From Acinetobacter genomosp. 15BJ (GTDB taxonomy: Bacteria; Pseudomonadota; Gammaproteobacteria; Pseudomonadales; Moraxellaceae), in contig NZ_KE007346.1 of assembly GCF_000400715.1 (NCBI RefSeq), forward strand, positions 518,256 to 582,255: 64,000 bases of DNA, given 5' to 3'. Made by a program: the position numbers and the translations under genes. Under the pieces are notes generated by a model. That model saw only the letters and a program-made list of their open reading frames with translations. It was not told the origin of the DNA and ran no database searches. This document shows positions 7,713 through 17,139 of this stretch, one piece after another (within the stretch, counting starts at the first letter, position 1; every line of letters begins with the position of its first letter).

Positions 7713-9170
7713 CTATCGCTTCTCATCCCAAAAAGCGTCCTGAGCAGATAAGCCTTGTAACTTTTTCGCCGCTTTTTTTGCCACATGTGGTTGCTGAGCC
7801 TTAACCCAACCTAATGCAAATAAAAACTGCGGGTATTCAGCAGTTTGTTGCTCAAAGATTTGCTCAGCAACAAACAGGTCATTATAAAAACCTAAATATT
7901 CCTGAATTGGCTGTAACTTATTTAAGAATTGTTGAACTTGTTTTTCAGGATAAATCCCTGCAATAAAGTCGATGCAATAACGCAATTGTTTGACACGCTT
8001 ACGAGTACGATGTTGTTGCTCGACTTCTAACTTAGAAAATTGGGCTGCATCTTTTAGAATCTTTTGGTAAAGCTTAGTTAAGCTTTTAGCTGCTTGTTTA
8101 GAAAGTTTAGATTTAGACTCATGCTCACTATAGGTGAAGCTGAACAATGCTAAAAATAGCTGTGTGGTTTTAGTGTGGCTTAATAACTGAGAAACAGTGC
8201 TGTCAACACTCTCAGGGAATGGAAAATCAAAATCACAAACCTCTTTTACTAAGGGAATGATGGAATCTTGAATCGCATCATTATCACGTGATTGTCCCAA
8301 GGCTCTAAAAATATTAGCCAATTGGCTTTCCCAAGTAGGATCAATTCGCGTAGACCAGTTAGAAAAATGTTTTAAAGCAGAGCGTAAACGACGTAAACCG
8401 ACACGAGCTTGGTGAATATGATCCGCTTCGGCCACACCATCGGCAATTGCAGCTGCATTAGGTAAGATATGATTAAGCGTATTTTCGATAATCAGTTTGA
8501 TTGCTTGTTCAGCACTGACATTTTTCTCTAGGCTTAGTGATTTCGCTTTGGTGGCAGGGGATACCGTTTTGCCAATAGCCAATAAATTGCCACGTTCAGC
8601 TTTACTGCGCACATCGAGCCATAGTTGATATTTATCTACCCACGTTTTGGTAAAATTAACCAGAGATTGTGCTGATCCTTGTTTTAACTCAAATTCAACT
8701 TCGCAGATTTTGGCTTGATCGGTTGGAGTCCGGATTTCGCCATCGTCCAAACAGACTTCAATTTGAGCCCCCTCAAACTCGAATACATGGAAGGTACGAT
8801 GTACGTCAGTTTGAAATTGCAACTGTAGTTCAGCAGGTTCTTCACCTAAAACATCACGGAGTACGCTTTGGACCGTTTGGTTATGTTTATATAAAGATAA
8901 GTCCAGTTCAGGTTCTTCAGCACATTTGCCTAAATAAATATCTTCTTCAATGCGTTGTAAATGGTTTTTACTAGCAGCTTTAAAGGTTTGCACCCAATGT
9001 TCACCTTCCTGACGCAGACGAATAGCAACATAATTTTTTGCCAGTAAACGGTCAGTAGTATCGTAATATTTTGCTTGAAGTTGAATTTTTTGTGCTTTTT
9101 GTTTGCTTAAAACCTGTAACACACTTTTTTTCTTAGATTCAGGGAGTTGAAATTTTAGCTCTATTTCCAT
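7713..9170 (-). CDS. CYTH and CHAD domain protein (polyphosphate/triphosphate-related)
   Basis: The 485-aa protein begins MEIELKFQL, giving the ExExK signature of CYTH triphosphate-tunnel enzymes at residues 2-6. The CYTH domain covers about residues 1-200 with alternating charged strands (VAIRLRQEGEHW, ELQLQFQTDVHR, EIRTPTDQAKICEVEFELK). The rest is a CHAD domain of conserved histidines and basic residues (HQARVGLRRLRSALKHF, RKRVKQLRYCIDF), which in other bacteria binds polyphosphate. Likely role: hydrolysis or binding of tri- or polyphosphate in the cytosol. The ATG at 9170 is preferred to an upstream one because CAGGAG precedes it. Confidence 0.85.
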   Translation of the reverse strand: MEIELKFQLPESKKKSVLQVLSKQKAQKIQLQAKYYDTTDRLLAKNYVAIRLRQEGEHWVQTFKAASKNHLQRIEEDIYLGKCAEEPELDLSLYKHNQTVQSVLRDVLGEEPAELQLQFQTDVHRTFHVFEFEGAQIEVCLDDGEIRTPTDQAKICEVEFELKQGSAQSLVNFTKTWVDKYQLWLDVRSKAERGNLLAIGKTVSPATKAKSLSLEKNVSAEQAIKLIIENTLNHILPNAAAIADGVAEADHIHQARVGLRRLRSALKHFSNWSTRIDPTWESQLANIFRALGQSRDNDAIQDSIIPLVKEVCDFDFPFPESVDSTVSQLLSHTKTTQLFLALFSFTYSEHESKSKLSKQAAKSLTKLYQKILKDAAQFSKLEVEQQHRTRKRVKQLRYCIDFIAGIYPEKQVQQFLNKLQPIQEYLGFYNDLFVAEQIFEQQTAEYPQFLFALGWVKAQQPHVAKKAAKKLQGLSAQDAFWDEKR

Positions 9171-9347
9171 GATGTTATGACTCCTGACCACCGAGAATGA
9201 TTTAAACAAAACTTAGTATAACTTGTTGATCTCAAAAATCATTGTAAAGTTGTTTTAAGCCTGAAAAGGATGGCACACAATGACTTTATTTTGTACAGAA
9301 AATGCATTAACGTGTGGAGAGTCTTGCACGATTAGGATGATCTTAAA

Positions 9348-9719
9348 ATGAATGCACCAGCGAATATTACCAAGCCAGTGGAATTTTCATTACCCATTAA
9401 AAACTATGATGAATTTTATCACTTTTATTTAACAGAACATCGCAGTATTGCCAGCCGTCGTTTGCACGTCGCAGGCAGCTCGGTCGGTTTATATTTCTTT
9501 AGCAAAGCCATCCGTAAACGTCAGGCAAAATATGCTTTGTATGGTTTGGTATCAGGCTATGCGTGTGCTTGGGTTGGGCATTTTTTCTTTGAACATAATA
9601 AGCCTGCTAGCTTTAAACAGCCGCTTTATAGTTTTATCTCGGATTGGCGTATGTTGTCAGACGTTGCACGTGGTCGTTTAAGTCTGATTGATCGTCAGTT
9701 TGATAAAATTGATTCTTAA
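9348..9719 (+). CDS. DUF962 / Mpo1-like family protein
   Basis: The 123-aa protein shows the DUF962 (Mpo1-like, yeast YGL010w family) marks: FYLTEHRSIASRRLHVAG and WVGHFFFEHNKPASF, followed by YSFISDWRML. The conserved histidines are those thought to bind iron in Mpo1, a dioxygenase that shortens 2-hydroxy fatty acids. Two weakly hydrophobic stretches (SSVGLYFFSKA, YALYGLVSGYACAWVG) suggest membrane association. The enzymatic role in bacteria is not established. It is followed directly by an unusually long perfect inverted repeat. Confidence 0.75.
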   Translation: MNAPANITKPVEFSLPIKNYDEFYHFYLTEHRSIASRRLHVAGSSVGLYFFSKAIRKRQAKYALYGLVSGYACAWVGHFFFEHNKPASFKQPLYSFISDWRMLSDVARGRLSLIDRQFDKIDS

Positions 9720-9772
9720 AATCAGAACAAATAAAAAAGCTGCTTTTGCAGCTTTTTTATTTGTTCTGATTT
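9719..9772. terminator. 54-bp perfect inverted repeat acting as terminator
   Basis: Arms 9719-9743 and 9748-9772 are exact reverse complements over 25 bases around a TTTT loop. The inner part (AAAAAAGCTGC/GCAGCTTTTTT) is a classical terminator that would work in both directions; the outer 14 bases extend the pairing far beyond what termination needs. Confidence 0.8.
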
Positions 9773-9870
9773 GCAGCGGTTAATGATGTAAATACACTCG
9801 CTATCTTTAATTTTCAAACAAGAAAATATACCCTAAAGCTAATGTAATTATAGTGAATAGCGAAACGTTC

Positions 9871-10482
9871 ATGCGCGGTCTTTATCTCATCACCAATGAT
9901 GATCCAATCCAATTATTATTAGAAAAACTAGATGTGGCTCTAGCGACAGGCAAGATTGCCATTCTGCAATACCGTCGTAAAAAAGTCGCAAAAGCAGATC
10001 AGCCAAGTGAAGTCGAGCAGATCAAAGCACTTTGTGAAAAGCATCAAGTTCCATTTGTGATTAATGATGATTTGGCACTGGCAGAACAATTTGGATTAGG
10101 GGTGCATCTTGGACAATCGGATGGTGAAATAAGTGATGCTGCCGCACGTTTACCACAAGGTGTAATTATTGGTCGAACTTGCTTAAATTCATTAGAGTTG
10201 GCGGAAAAGGCGATTGCTGATGGTGCAACTTATGTGGCCTTTGGTGCCGTTTATGCGACTTCAACCAAACCAGAAGCAGGCAATGTAGGCATTGAAGTGA
10301 TCAAACAAGCGAAACAAAAATTTGCTGTGCCGATTTGTGCGATTGGTGGTCTGACTGTGGAAAATTCTCAAGTGGTGATTGAGGCTGGAGCAAGCCTTTG
10401 TGCAGTAATTAGTGATATATTAGGCCGATCAACAGCCGAAATTCCTGCTCGTGTAAATGCATGGGCAACGTTATTTGACTAA
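9871..10482 (+). CDS. thiE: Thiamine-phosphate synthase
   Basis: ThiE joins HMP-pyrophosphate and the thiazole phosphate to give thiamine phosphate. The 203-aa TIM-barrel protein begins MRGLYLITNDD and has the expected ILQYRRKK, VPFVINDDLALA, GVHLGQSDG, YVAFGAVYATSTKP and AIGGLT segments for pyrophosphate, Mg and thiazole phosphate binding. A GTG at 9853 would add six residues; neither start has a strong ribosome site and the ATG is preferred on family pattern. No TPP riboswitch is visible upstream. hemL follows 82 bp later on the same strand. Confidence 0.93.
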   Translation: MRGLYLITNDDPIQLLLEKLDVALATGKIAILQYRRKKVAKADQPSEVEQIKALCEKHQVPFVINDDLALAEQFGLGVHLGQSDGEISDAAARLPQGVIIGRTCLNSLELAEKAIADGATYVAFGAVYATSTKPEAGNVGIEVIKQAKQKFAVPICAIGGLTVENSQVVIEAGASLCAVISDILGRSTAEIPARVNAWATLFD

Positions 10483-10564
10483 TTATATGTATCCGCTTCG
10501 CGGAACTTTTATTGTTTCTCGGAACGACAACGTTCCTCGTCCTCGATTCTAGGTTGAGTCTTTT

Positions 10565-11863
10565 ATGAGCTTATCTCCAAAGCAAGAACAGCTATTTAAA
10601 CAAGCAAATAAACATATTCCAGGTGGCGTAAATTCACCTGTACGTGCATTTAACGGTGTTGGTGGTACGCCTGTCTTTATTGAAAAGGCAAAAGGGGCGT
10701 ATTTGTGGGATGTCGATGGTAAGCGTTATGTGGACTATGTGGGTTCATGGGGGCCAATGATTTTGGGTCACGCGCATCCAGATATTATTCAAGCGGTACA
10801 AACTGCGGCAGAAGATGGTCTAAGTTTTGGTGCACCAACGGTATATGAAACCACTTTGGCAGACACCATTTGCGAGATCATGCCTTCAATTGAATTGGTA
10901 CGTATGACCAGTTCGGGTACCGAAGCCACCATGACCGCGATTCGTTTGGCGCGTGGTTATACAGGCCGTGACAAGATTGTTAAATTTGAAGGCTGCTACC
11001 ACGGTCATTCCGATTCGTTATTGGTAAAAGCAGGTTCAGGTTTGCTGACCTTAGGTGAAGGTGAGCCGACCTCGAAAGGTGTACCTGCTGATTTTGCCAA
11101 ACATACCTTAACGCTACCGTATAATAATATCGAAGCATTGAAAGAATGCTTTAGCAAATTCGGTCATGAGATTGCGGGGGTGATCATTGAACCTGTAGCA
11201 GGCAATATGAACCTAGTGACACCAATCGATGGTTTCTTACAAGCGATTCGTGATGTGTGTGATGAATACAAATCAGTCTTTATTATTGATGAAGTAATGA
11301 CAGGTTTCCGTGTTGCTTTGGGCGGCGCACAATCGGTGTATAACGTTAAACCTGATTTAACTACGTTGGGTAAAATCATTGGTGCGGGCTTACCAGTTGG
11401 TGCTTTTGGTGGTAAACGTGAAATCATGGAATGCATCGCACCTTTAGGTGGTGTTTATCAAGCAGGAACTTTGTCAGGGAATCCATTGGCAATGCGTGCT
11501 GGTATTGCGATGTTCAAGCATCTGCGTGACCCAGAGTTTTATGACAAGCTGGCTGCACAGCTCGCAAAATTACTCGCAGGTTTACAGGCTGCGGCAGACG
11601 AAGCGGGTATTCCATTTAAAACTCAGCAAGTCGGTGGCATGTTTGGTTTGTATTTCACTGATCAAGAGGACATTACCAGCTTTGATTCAATGTTGGCCTG
11701 TGATGTGGAAGCATTTAAGAAATTCTTCCACGGCATGTTAAAGCGTGGAGTTTATCTTGCGCCGTCTGCATTTGAAGCTGGATTTATTTCATCGATGCAT
11801 TCAGATCAAGATATTGCAGAGACCATTCAGGCCGCAAAAGAAACTTTTGCCGAAATGAAATAA
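10565..11863 (+). CDS. hemL: Glutamate-1-semialdehyde 2,1-aminomutase
   Basis: HemL converts glutamate-1-semialdehyde to 5-aminolevulinate, the committed precursor of heme, using PLP. The 432-aa length is standard for this class III aminotransferase-fold enzyme. Visible landmarks are [13 protein letters not shown] at the N-terminus, [16 protein letters not shown] for cofactor phosphate, [18 protein letters not shown], and the PLP lysine in [18 protein letters not shown]. It follows thiE on the same strand and is closed by a strong terminator. Confidence 0.97.
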   Translation: MSLSPKQEQLFKQANKHIPGGVNSPVRAFNGVGGTPVFIEKAKGAYLWDVDGKRYVDYVGSWGPMILGHAHPDIIQAVQTAAEDGLSFGAPTVYETTLADTICEIMPSIELVRMTSSGTEATMTAIRLARGYTGRDKIVKFEGCYHGHSDSLLVKAGSGLLTLGEGEPTSKGVPADFAKHTLTLPYNNIEALKECFSKFGHEIAGVIIEPVAGNMNLVTPIDGFLQAIRDVCDEYKSVFIIDEVMTGFRVALGGAQSVYNVKPDLTTLGKIIGAGLPVGAFGGKREIMECIAPLGGVYQAGTLSGNPLAMRAGIAMFKHLRDPEFYDKLAAQLAKLLAGLQAAADEAGIPFKTQQVGGMFGLYFTDQEDITSFDSMLACDVEAFKKFFHGMLKRGVYLAPSAFEAGFISSMHSDQDIAETIQAAKETFAEMK

Positions 11864-11880
11864 CCTTGTAATGCAGATAG

Positions 11881-11907
11881 AAGCCCGATTTATTCGGGCT
11901 TTTTTTA
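11881..11907 (+). terminator. Rho-independent terminator of hemL
   Basis: AAGCCCGA and TCGGGCTT pair around a five-base loop and run into seven Ts. Confidence 0.85.
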
Positions 11908-12013
11908 TGGACGCATTTTACTTGAGCTGAATAGAGAACTTAACAGGTTTAACAATAGTGCTTCAGCGTAACGGAATCTTAAAGAGTTCCTATCTATTTA
12001 TACGATAAACCGC

Positions 12014-12099
12014 TGCGACGAAGCACAAAGATAAACAATCTTTACTGTACCGTAAGGGGAAATAATGCTTGAATAGTAAACTATATTCGCGTTGGTCTT
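12014..12099. repeat. Diverged interspersed intergenic repeat, copy B
   Basis: This lies in the 327-bp gap between hemL and the GlcG-like gene and aligns with 7483-7566. The small hairpin AAAGAT...ATCTTT is retained although its bases differ from copy A, and TGTACCGTAAGG, ATGCTTGAATAG and GTCTT are shared. The rest of the gap shows no gene or other recognisable site. Confidence 0.55.
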
Positions 12100-12190
12100 A
12101 GGCGGTGCTTTGGGCTTGCGCGGGCTGTAGATAGCAGTTGTATCATATCTAAAAGCTTTTTATAAGAAACCCATAGGAATGGAGTAAAAC

Positions 12191-12607
12191 ATGAAAACTA
12201 AACATTATTTAACATCCGCTGATGTGGAAATTTTAGTTGACGCAGCCTTGCAATATGCAACAGCGCACAGCTTTAATGTCAGCATTGCAGTAGTCGATGA
12301 CGGTGGAACCTTATTAATGATGAAGCGTATGGATGGCGCATCGGTATTATCGACACAGATTTGCCAAGAAAAAGCTCAATCTGCTGCGGTCAGTCGAAGA
12401 ACCACCAAGGCATCCGAAGATATGATCCGTGATGGTAAGATCGGCTTTTTAACGATCAATGCAGCAAAAGGCATGTTGGAAGGTGGTGAGCCAATTGTCT
12501 ATCAAGGGCAGGTTGTCGGGGCTGTTGGTGTTTCGGGTGTACAATCTTTTCAGGATGCAGAAATTGCTCAACATGCGATTCAACAATTTCTAGAGCAACA
12601 GACCTAA
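12191..12607 (+). CDS. GlcG/HbpS family heme-binding-like protein
   Basis: The 138-aa protein has the GlcG/HbpS fold pattern: VSIAVVDDGGTLLMMKRMDGA, then KAQSAAVSRRTT, then GGEPIVYQGQVVGAVGVSG followed by the C-terminal DAEIAQHAIQQF helix. The family includes the extracellular heme-binding protein HbpS of Streptomyces and GlcG of the glycolate locus, but no signal peptide is seen and there are no glycolate genes nearby. The role is unknown. GGAG lies at a good distance from the ATG. It is monocistronic. Confidence 0.75.
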   Translation: MKTKHYLTSADVEILVDAALQYATAHSFNVSIAVVDDGGTLLMMKRMDGASVLSTQICQEKAQSAAVSRRTTKASEDMIRDGKIGFLTINAAKGMLEGGEPIVYQGQVVGAVGVSGVQSFQDAEIAQHAIQQFLEQQT

Positions 12608-12707
12608 ATCATCATTTAAATTCGATTCTGGATGAAATATCGAGAGAAACACGAAAAAAATCAGTAAAAATACGTGTCATGCATTGTAATTCAGCGCCAA
12701 GCTTTTT

Positions 12708-13394
12708 ATGATTGCCCGCTTGTTTTCATCCAGTCGTTGGAAGGCTACCTTGAATGATTTTCTAAGTGAACATTTGATTCATCGTGATGAAGATTTTATG
12801 GTCATCCATAAACCTGCAGGCTTACTCACAGTGCCGGGGAAAACACCTGATTTACAAGATTGTTTAATCAATCGTTTATTAGAATTAGAACCAAAAACTT
12901 TACTGATTCATCGTTTAGATCGTGATACTTCTGGCATCTTGGTGTTTGGTTTATCCAAATTTGGACAGAGCAATATTTCGCGTCAATTTCAAGATCGTCA
13001 AACCTCAAAAATTTATCAGGCTTTGGTTGCAGGACATTTAGAAGGTCAGGGGATAGTCGATATTCCTGTGATTTATGACCCAAGCCGTCCACCCTTGCAT
13101 ATTGTGGATGCCTCTTATCACAAGCCGGCATTAACAGAATGGCAAGTGATCGAACATTTAGAAATTAAAGGACAAGCTGTAACTCGAGTTCAATTGATTC
13201 CGATTACAGGGCGTTCACATCAGCTTCGTGTGCATATGCAATATTTAGGACATCCGATTCTGGGTGATACTTTATATGCCACGCCAGAACAGCAACAGCT
13301 TTATGCGCGTTTGTGCTTACATGCCACGCAATTAAGCTTTGCGCATCCTAAAACAGGTGCACAGCTCACTTTCGATTGTGCAGTACCGTTTTAG
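12708..13394 (+). CDS. RluA-family pseudouridine synthase
   Basis: The 228-aa protein carries the RluA-type catalytic motif HRLDRDTSGILVFG with its aspartate nucleophile, the entry strand DFMVIHKPAGLLTVPG, the QLIPITGRSHQLRVHM motif and LGHPILGDTLY. It therefore isomerises uridines in rRNA or tRNA. No S4 domain is present, so it belongs with the short RluA/TruC type rather than RluC or RluD; the exact target base cannot be told. About 140 bp separate it from rapA on the same strand. Confidence 0.88.
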   Translation: MIARLFSSSRWKATLNDFLSEHLIHRDEDFMVIHKPAGLLTVPGKTPDLQDCLINRLLELEPKTLLIHRLDRDTSGILVFGLSKFGQSNISRQFQDRQTSKIYQALVAGHLEGQGIVDIPVIYDPSRPPLHIVDASYHKPALTEWQVIEHLEIKGQAVTRVQLIPITGRSHQLRVHMQYLGHPILGDTLYATPEQQQLYARLCLHATQLSFAHPKTGAQLTFDCAVPF

Positions 13395-13538
13395 TCTAAA
13401 AACTTTTTTATGAAACACGATGTGATGCACGCTATTTGATTGCGCTTTGTGTCAAAATACATCGTTGAAAACTACATAAAATGCCTTAACTTTTATTTGG
13501 GTCAGGGCATAAAATATGTAGGCTAACTTGAGATAAAG

Positions 13539-16376
13539 GTGGAAAAATTGCAGCAGTTTGCTATTGGTCAACGTTGGTTATCAGATACTGAAACTGAACT
13601 CGGTTTAGGGGTTCTTATTGATGTAGATGAACGTTCTATCAGCATTTTATTCCCTAAAAGTGATGAAACTCGTGTCTATGCACGTAACAATGCGCCTTTA
13701 TCTCGCATCATCTTTAACGTTAATGATGAAGTACAAGACCAAGAAGGCGTCAAGTGGACTGTTGAATCCATTGAAGATCGTCATGGTGTACTGCGTTACG
13801 ATGTGGTTCGTAGCCTTGAAAATGGCGAACAAGAACGTAAGTCACTGAACGAAACCCGTATCGGTGCACAGATCCAGCTGTCAAAACCATTAGAACGTCT
13901 GTTAGCCAGCCAAGTCGATTATAAAGAATGGTATGACCTACGCATTGAAGCGATGTTGTTGCAAGCACAAATGCACACCAGCCCTTTACGTGGTTTTCTT
14001 GGTGCGCGCGTGGGCTTGATTCCACACCAACTTTATATCGCGCATGAAGTCGGTAAACGTTTTGCCCCGCGTGTTTTATTGGCCGATGAAGTTGGCCTAG
14101 GTAAAACCATTGAAGCAGGTTTGATCATTCACCAACAACTGAAAACAGGACGTTCAGAACGTATCCTGATTTTAGTGCCTGATTCACTGCAATATCAGTG
14201 GATGATTGAAATGCGCCGCCGTTTCAATTTGCAATTCTCGCTGTTCGACTTAACTCGTACCGCTTCGATTAAAGAACATGATCCTGATTTGAATCCATTC
14301 CTGACTGAGCAATGCATTATTGCCAGCGTTGACTTGATGGTTGACCACGATGACTTGCGTGAGCAAGCCATGGAAGCAGGTTTTGATCTATTGGTGGTCG
14401 ATGAAGCTCATCATTTGATGTGGAGTGAAGAAGAAGGAGGCAACGATCGTTATGATCTGGTCGAAGAATTGGCTGAACAAACCGAAGGTGTGTTACTGCT
14501 CACCGCAACGCCTGAACAGCTCGGTGTAGAAAGTCATTTTGCCCGTCTTCGTTTACTCGATCCGCAACGTTTCAGTAGCCTTGACCGTTTCCTTGATGAA
14601 GAAGAACAATATCAACATACTGCAAAAATTGCAGAAGTGTTGATGTCAGATCAAGCCTTAACAGAAGAGCATCTTGCTGCACTGGACGGCTTATTGGGTC
14701 ATCGTATTGATGATCAGCCTGAACAGCGTATGCGTGCGATTCATGAATTATTAGACCGTCATGGCACAGGCCGTATTCTGTTCCGTAATACCCGTGAAGC
14801 AATTCAAGGTTTCCCTGGTCGTGATTGCCAGCCAGCGCCTTTACCTGCACCAGAAGACTGGTCATTTGATGGCAAAATGCGTGAGCAAATGTGGCCAGAA
14901 GAAGGTCAACTCGATGGTGCGTGGATGGAAAATGATCCGCGTGTGCCTTGGTTGATGGAAGTGCTGCGTAAAGAATTAAAGCACAAAAAAGTGTTGTTGA
15001 TTGCACGCAGCGGCCCAGTGGTTGAAGCATTGGAAAATGTTCTACGTTTACATGCAGGTATCCGTACCGCGATGTTCCATGAGGGCATGAGTTTATTAGA
15101 GCGTGACCAAGCTGCGGCATATTTTGCAGAAGACAGTTATGGCGCTCAAATCCTATTGTGTTCGGAAATTGGTTCAGAAGGGCGTAACTTCCAGTTTGCC
15201 AGTGATTTGATCTTATTTGATCTACCGGCAAACCCTGACGTATTGGAACAACGTATTGGTCGTCTGGATCGTATTGGTCAAGAAAACCGTATTCAAATCC
15301 ATGTGCCGTATCTGATGGGTACCGCACAAGAACGTATGTTCCGTTGGTATAACGAAGCACTCAATATTTTCAGCAGTATTTCTCCAACGGCGCAAACGCT
15401 ACAAGAGAATTTTATTGTTGAACTAAAAGATTGCTTATTGGCAGATCAAGGCCAAACGTTTGAAGATTTACTTGAAGAAGTCAATGTACAGCGTCAAGCT
15501 TTGGAAGCTGAATTACAAGCAGGTCGTGACCGTTTGCTGGAGTACAACTCGTGCCGCCCAGTGGTTGCACAAGGCATTGTACAAGCGCTTGAAGATTATG
15601 ATGACAACACCACTTTGCCAATGTTTGTGAAGCGTTTCATGTCATCAACTAATATCGATTTTGATGAGCAAAGTAACGGTACCGTGATCATCAAGCCGAC
15701 TGATCAAATGCAAGTCCAAGGAATTACCTTAGATGAAGAAGGCATGACTGCGACCTTCTATCGTGATCAGGCACAAATCCGTGAAGATGCGCAATATTTG
15801 ACTTTGGAACATCCGTTTATTGAAAGTGTGATGGAAATGATCCGCACACAATCATTTGGCAGTACCAATGTGGCCTTATTGAAATCAAATGCATTGAAAC
15901 AAGGTTCGGTGTTACTGGAAGTATGGTTCAAGGTCGATGTGGTTGCACCAAAAGCATTGAACTTGCCATCAAGCTTACCGAAACAATTAATTCGTGTATT
16001 GCTCAGCGAAAATGGTCAGGACTTGTCTGCCAAGATTGACCCAAGCATTCTACGTCCGTATCTGCATCACCTAGATGGCAATAGTTGCCGCCAAGTGGTG
16101 AAAGCGCGTCGTGATGTGATTGAGTCACGTTATGCACAAGCCTTAGAGATTGCCAAGGGATCATTGCCAGAATTAATGCAACAAGCCAAAGAGCATTACA
16201 GTGGTAAATGGCAGTATGAAATTGACCGTTTAAGCTATCTCAAGCAATTTAATCCAAGTATTCGCCAAGATGAAATCGAGCGTTTACAGAAATTCCAGAA
16301 AGAGGGCTTAGGTCTGTTAGATGGTCTGTCTGTGACGCCAGAAGCAATTCAAGTTTTGGTTGTGGTTAAACCATAA
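13539..16376 (+). CDS. rapA: RNA polymerase-associated ATPase RapA (HepA)
   Basis: RapA is a Swi2/Snf2 ATPase that recycles stalled RNA polymerase. The 945-aa protein shows the N-terminal Tudor-like region (residues 5-110), Walker A DEVGLGKTIEAGLI at about 180-195, the DEAH box VVDEAHHLMW, LLTATPEQLG (motif III), and the helicase C domain with GSEGRNFQFA and QRIGRLDRIGQ. The C-terminal part (from about 690) matches RapA-specific domains. The start is GTG preceded by GAGATAAAG. Codon use is typical of well-expressed genes. A bidirectional terminator separates it from dps. Confidence 0.95.
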   Translation: MEKLQQFAIGQRWLSDTETELGLGVLIDVDERSISILFPKSDETRVYARNNAPLSRIIFNVNDEVQDQEGVKWTVESIEDRHGVLRYDVVRSLENGEQERKSLNETRIGAQIQLSKPLERLLASQVDYKEWYDLRIEAMLLQAQMHTSPLRGFLGARVGLIPHQLYIAHEVGKRFAPRVLLADEVGLGKTIEAGLIIHQQLKTGRSERILILVPDSLQYQWMIEMRRRFNLQFSLFDLTRTASIKEHDPDLNPFLTEQCIIASVDLMVDHDDLREQAMEAGFDLLVVDEAHHLMWSEEEGGNDRYDLVEELAEQTEGVLLLTATPEQLGVESHFARLRLLDPQRFSSLDRFLDEEEQYQHTAKIAEVLMSDQALTEEHLAALDGLLGHRIDDQPEQRMRAIHELLDRHGTGRILFRNTREAIQGFPGRDCQPAPLPAPEDWSFDGKMREQMWPEEGQLDGAWMENDPRVPWLMEVLRKELKHKKVLLIARSGPVVEALENVLRLHAGIRTAMFHEGMSLLERDQAAAYFAEDSYGAQILLCSEIGSEGRNFQFASDLILFDLPANPDVLEQRIGRLDRIGQENRIQIHVPYLMGTAQERMFRWYNEALNIFSSISPTAQTLQENFIVELKDCLLADQGQTFEDLLEEVNVQRQALEAELQAGRDRLLEYNSCRPVVAQGIVQALEDYDDNTTLPMFVKRFMSSTNIDFDEQSNGTVIIKPTDQMQVQGITLDEEGMTATFYRDQAQIREDAQYLTLEHPFIESVMEMIRTQSFGSTNVALLKSNALKQGSVLLEVWFKVDVVAPKALNLPSSLPKQLIRVLLSENGQDLSAKIDPSILRPYLHHLDGNSCRQVVKARRDVIESRYAQALEIAKGSLPELMQQAKEHYSGKWQYEIDRLSYLKQFNPSIRQDEIERLQKFQKEGLGLLDGLSVTPEAIQVLVVVKP

Positions 16377-16385
16377 TTAAAACAG

Positions 16386-16420
16386 CAAAAAAAGAGGACG
16401 ATTAACGTCCTCTTTTTTTA
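16386..16420. terminator. Bidirectional terminator between rapA and dps
   Basis: AAAAGAGGACG-ATTAA-CGTCCTCTTTT with A-run on one side and T-run on the other. Confidence 0.85.
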
Positions 16421-16429
16421 TCTATTGAT

Positions 16430-16924
16430 TTAGTGATCGATATTGGCTTCTAAGAACCATAAATATTGATCCAGATCTTCTAATGCAGCATGGATAATAT
16501 CTTCAGAAATTGGGTCTTGAATTTCATCAATAGTATCACGCAGATGGTTGGCGACTACACCATAACGATCTGCCAACTCTTTAAGATGGTCTTGTACTGC
16601 ATGAATGGCAACAGGGTATGGCTTGAGATGTGATGTTTCTGCAACCGTTTGCGTTGTTCCTAATGCGGTTCCACCGATCTGTACCGCACGCTCTGCGACA
16701 TTGTCCAAATGGGTGATTAATGAAGTACGGAACATATCTAACATTTCATGTACGGCAATGAAGTTGCTACCCCGCATGTTCCAATGCGCCTGCTTGGTCA
16801 ATAAGGAAAGATCAATCAGGTTGGCAAGGATTTGATTTAAGATTTTTACCGTGGACTCTTTAATTGAGTCGTCTAAATTATTACGTGTATATACTTTTAA
16901 AGCTTTCGCTGTTGAAGAATTCAT
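16430..16924 (-). CDS. Dps-family starvation/iron-storage DNA-binding protein
   Basis: The 164-aa ferritin-like protein matches Dps, a dodecamer that oxidises and stores iron and shields DNA. The ferroxidase ligands are seen in [12 protein letters not shown] (His) and [22 protein letters not shown] (Asp and Glu). The short N-terminal tail [16 protein letters not shown] has two lysines and one arginine that may touch DNA. The start at 16924 is chosen because GAGGTAACT precedes it; an upstream in-frame ATG lacks this. A direct role in oxidative stress is inferred from the family. Confidence 0.9.
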   Translation of the reverse strand: MNSSTAKALKVYTRNNLDDSIKESTVKILNQILANLIDLSLLTKQAHWNMRGSNFIAVHEMLDMFRTSLITHLDNVAERAVQIGGTALGTTQTVAETSHLKPYPVAIHAVQDHLKELADRYGVVANHLRDTIDEIQDPISEDIIHAALEDLDQYLWFLEANIDH

Positions 16925-17139
16925 AGTTACCTCATTCAATTATAATGTGATGAAACATAGTGAATAAAAACCATTCATTTCATGACTAGCTTATCGCTTG
17001 AATCGAGGCTTGAGTGTTTTCGTTTTCTAGGCTTTTGTAAGTTTGCTTATCATCAATTCTGTTTTTGATTTTATTGGTTTTGATTCAGATGGAATGATGC
17101 TTCCATCTGTTAGACTTCTTTTAGAATTGTAAAAATGGC

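Noticed and set aside
9773..9870. TPP riboswitch ahead of thiE
   Set aside because: Only about 100 bp is available and no CTGAGA or similar thi-box core is visible.
14572..15360. 262-codon minus-strand frame inside rapA
   Set aside because: It is a His/Leu/Tyr-rich shadow of the rapA reading frame with no recognisable motif; codon bias favours rapA.
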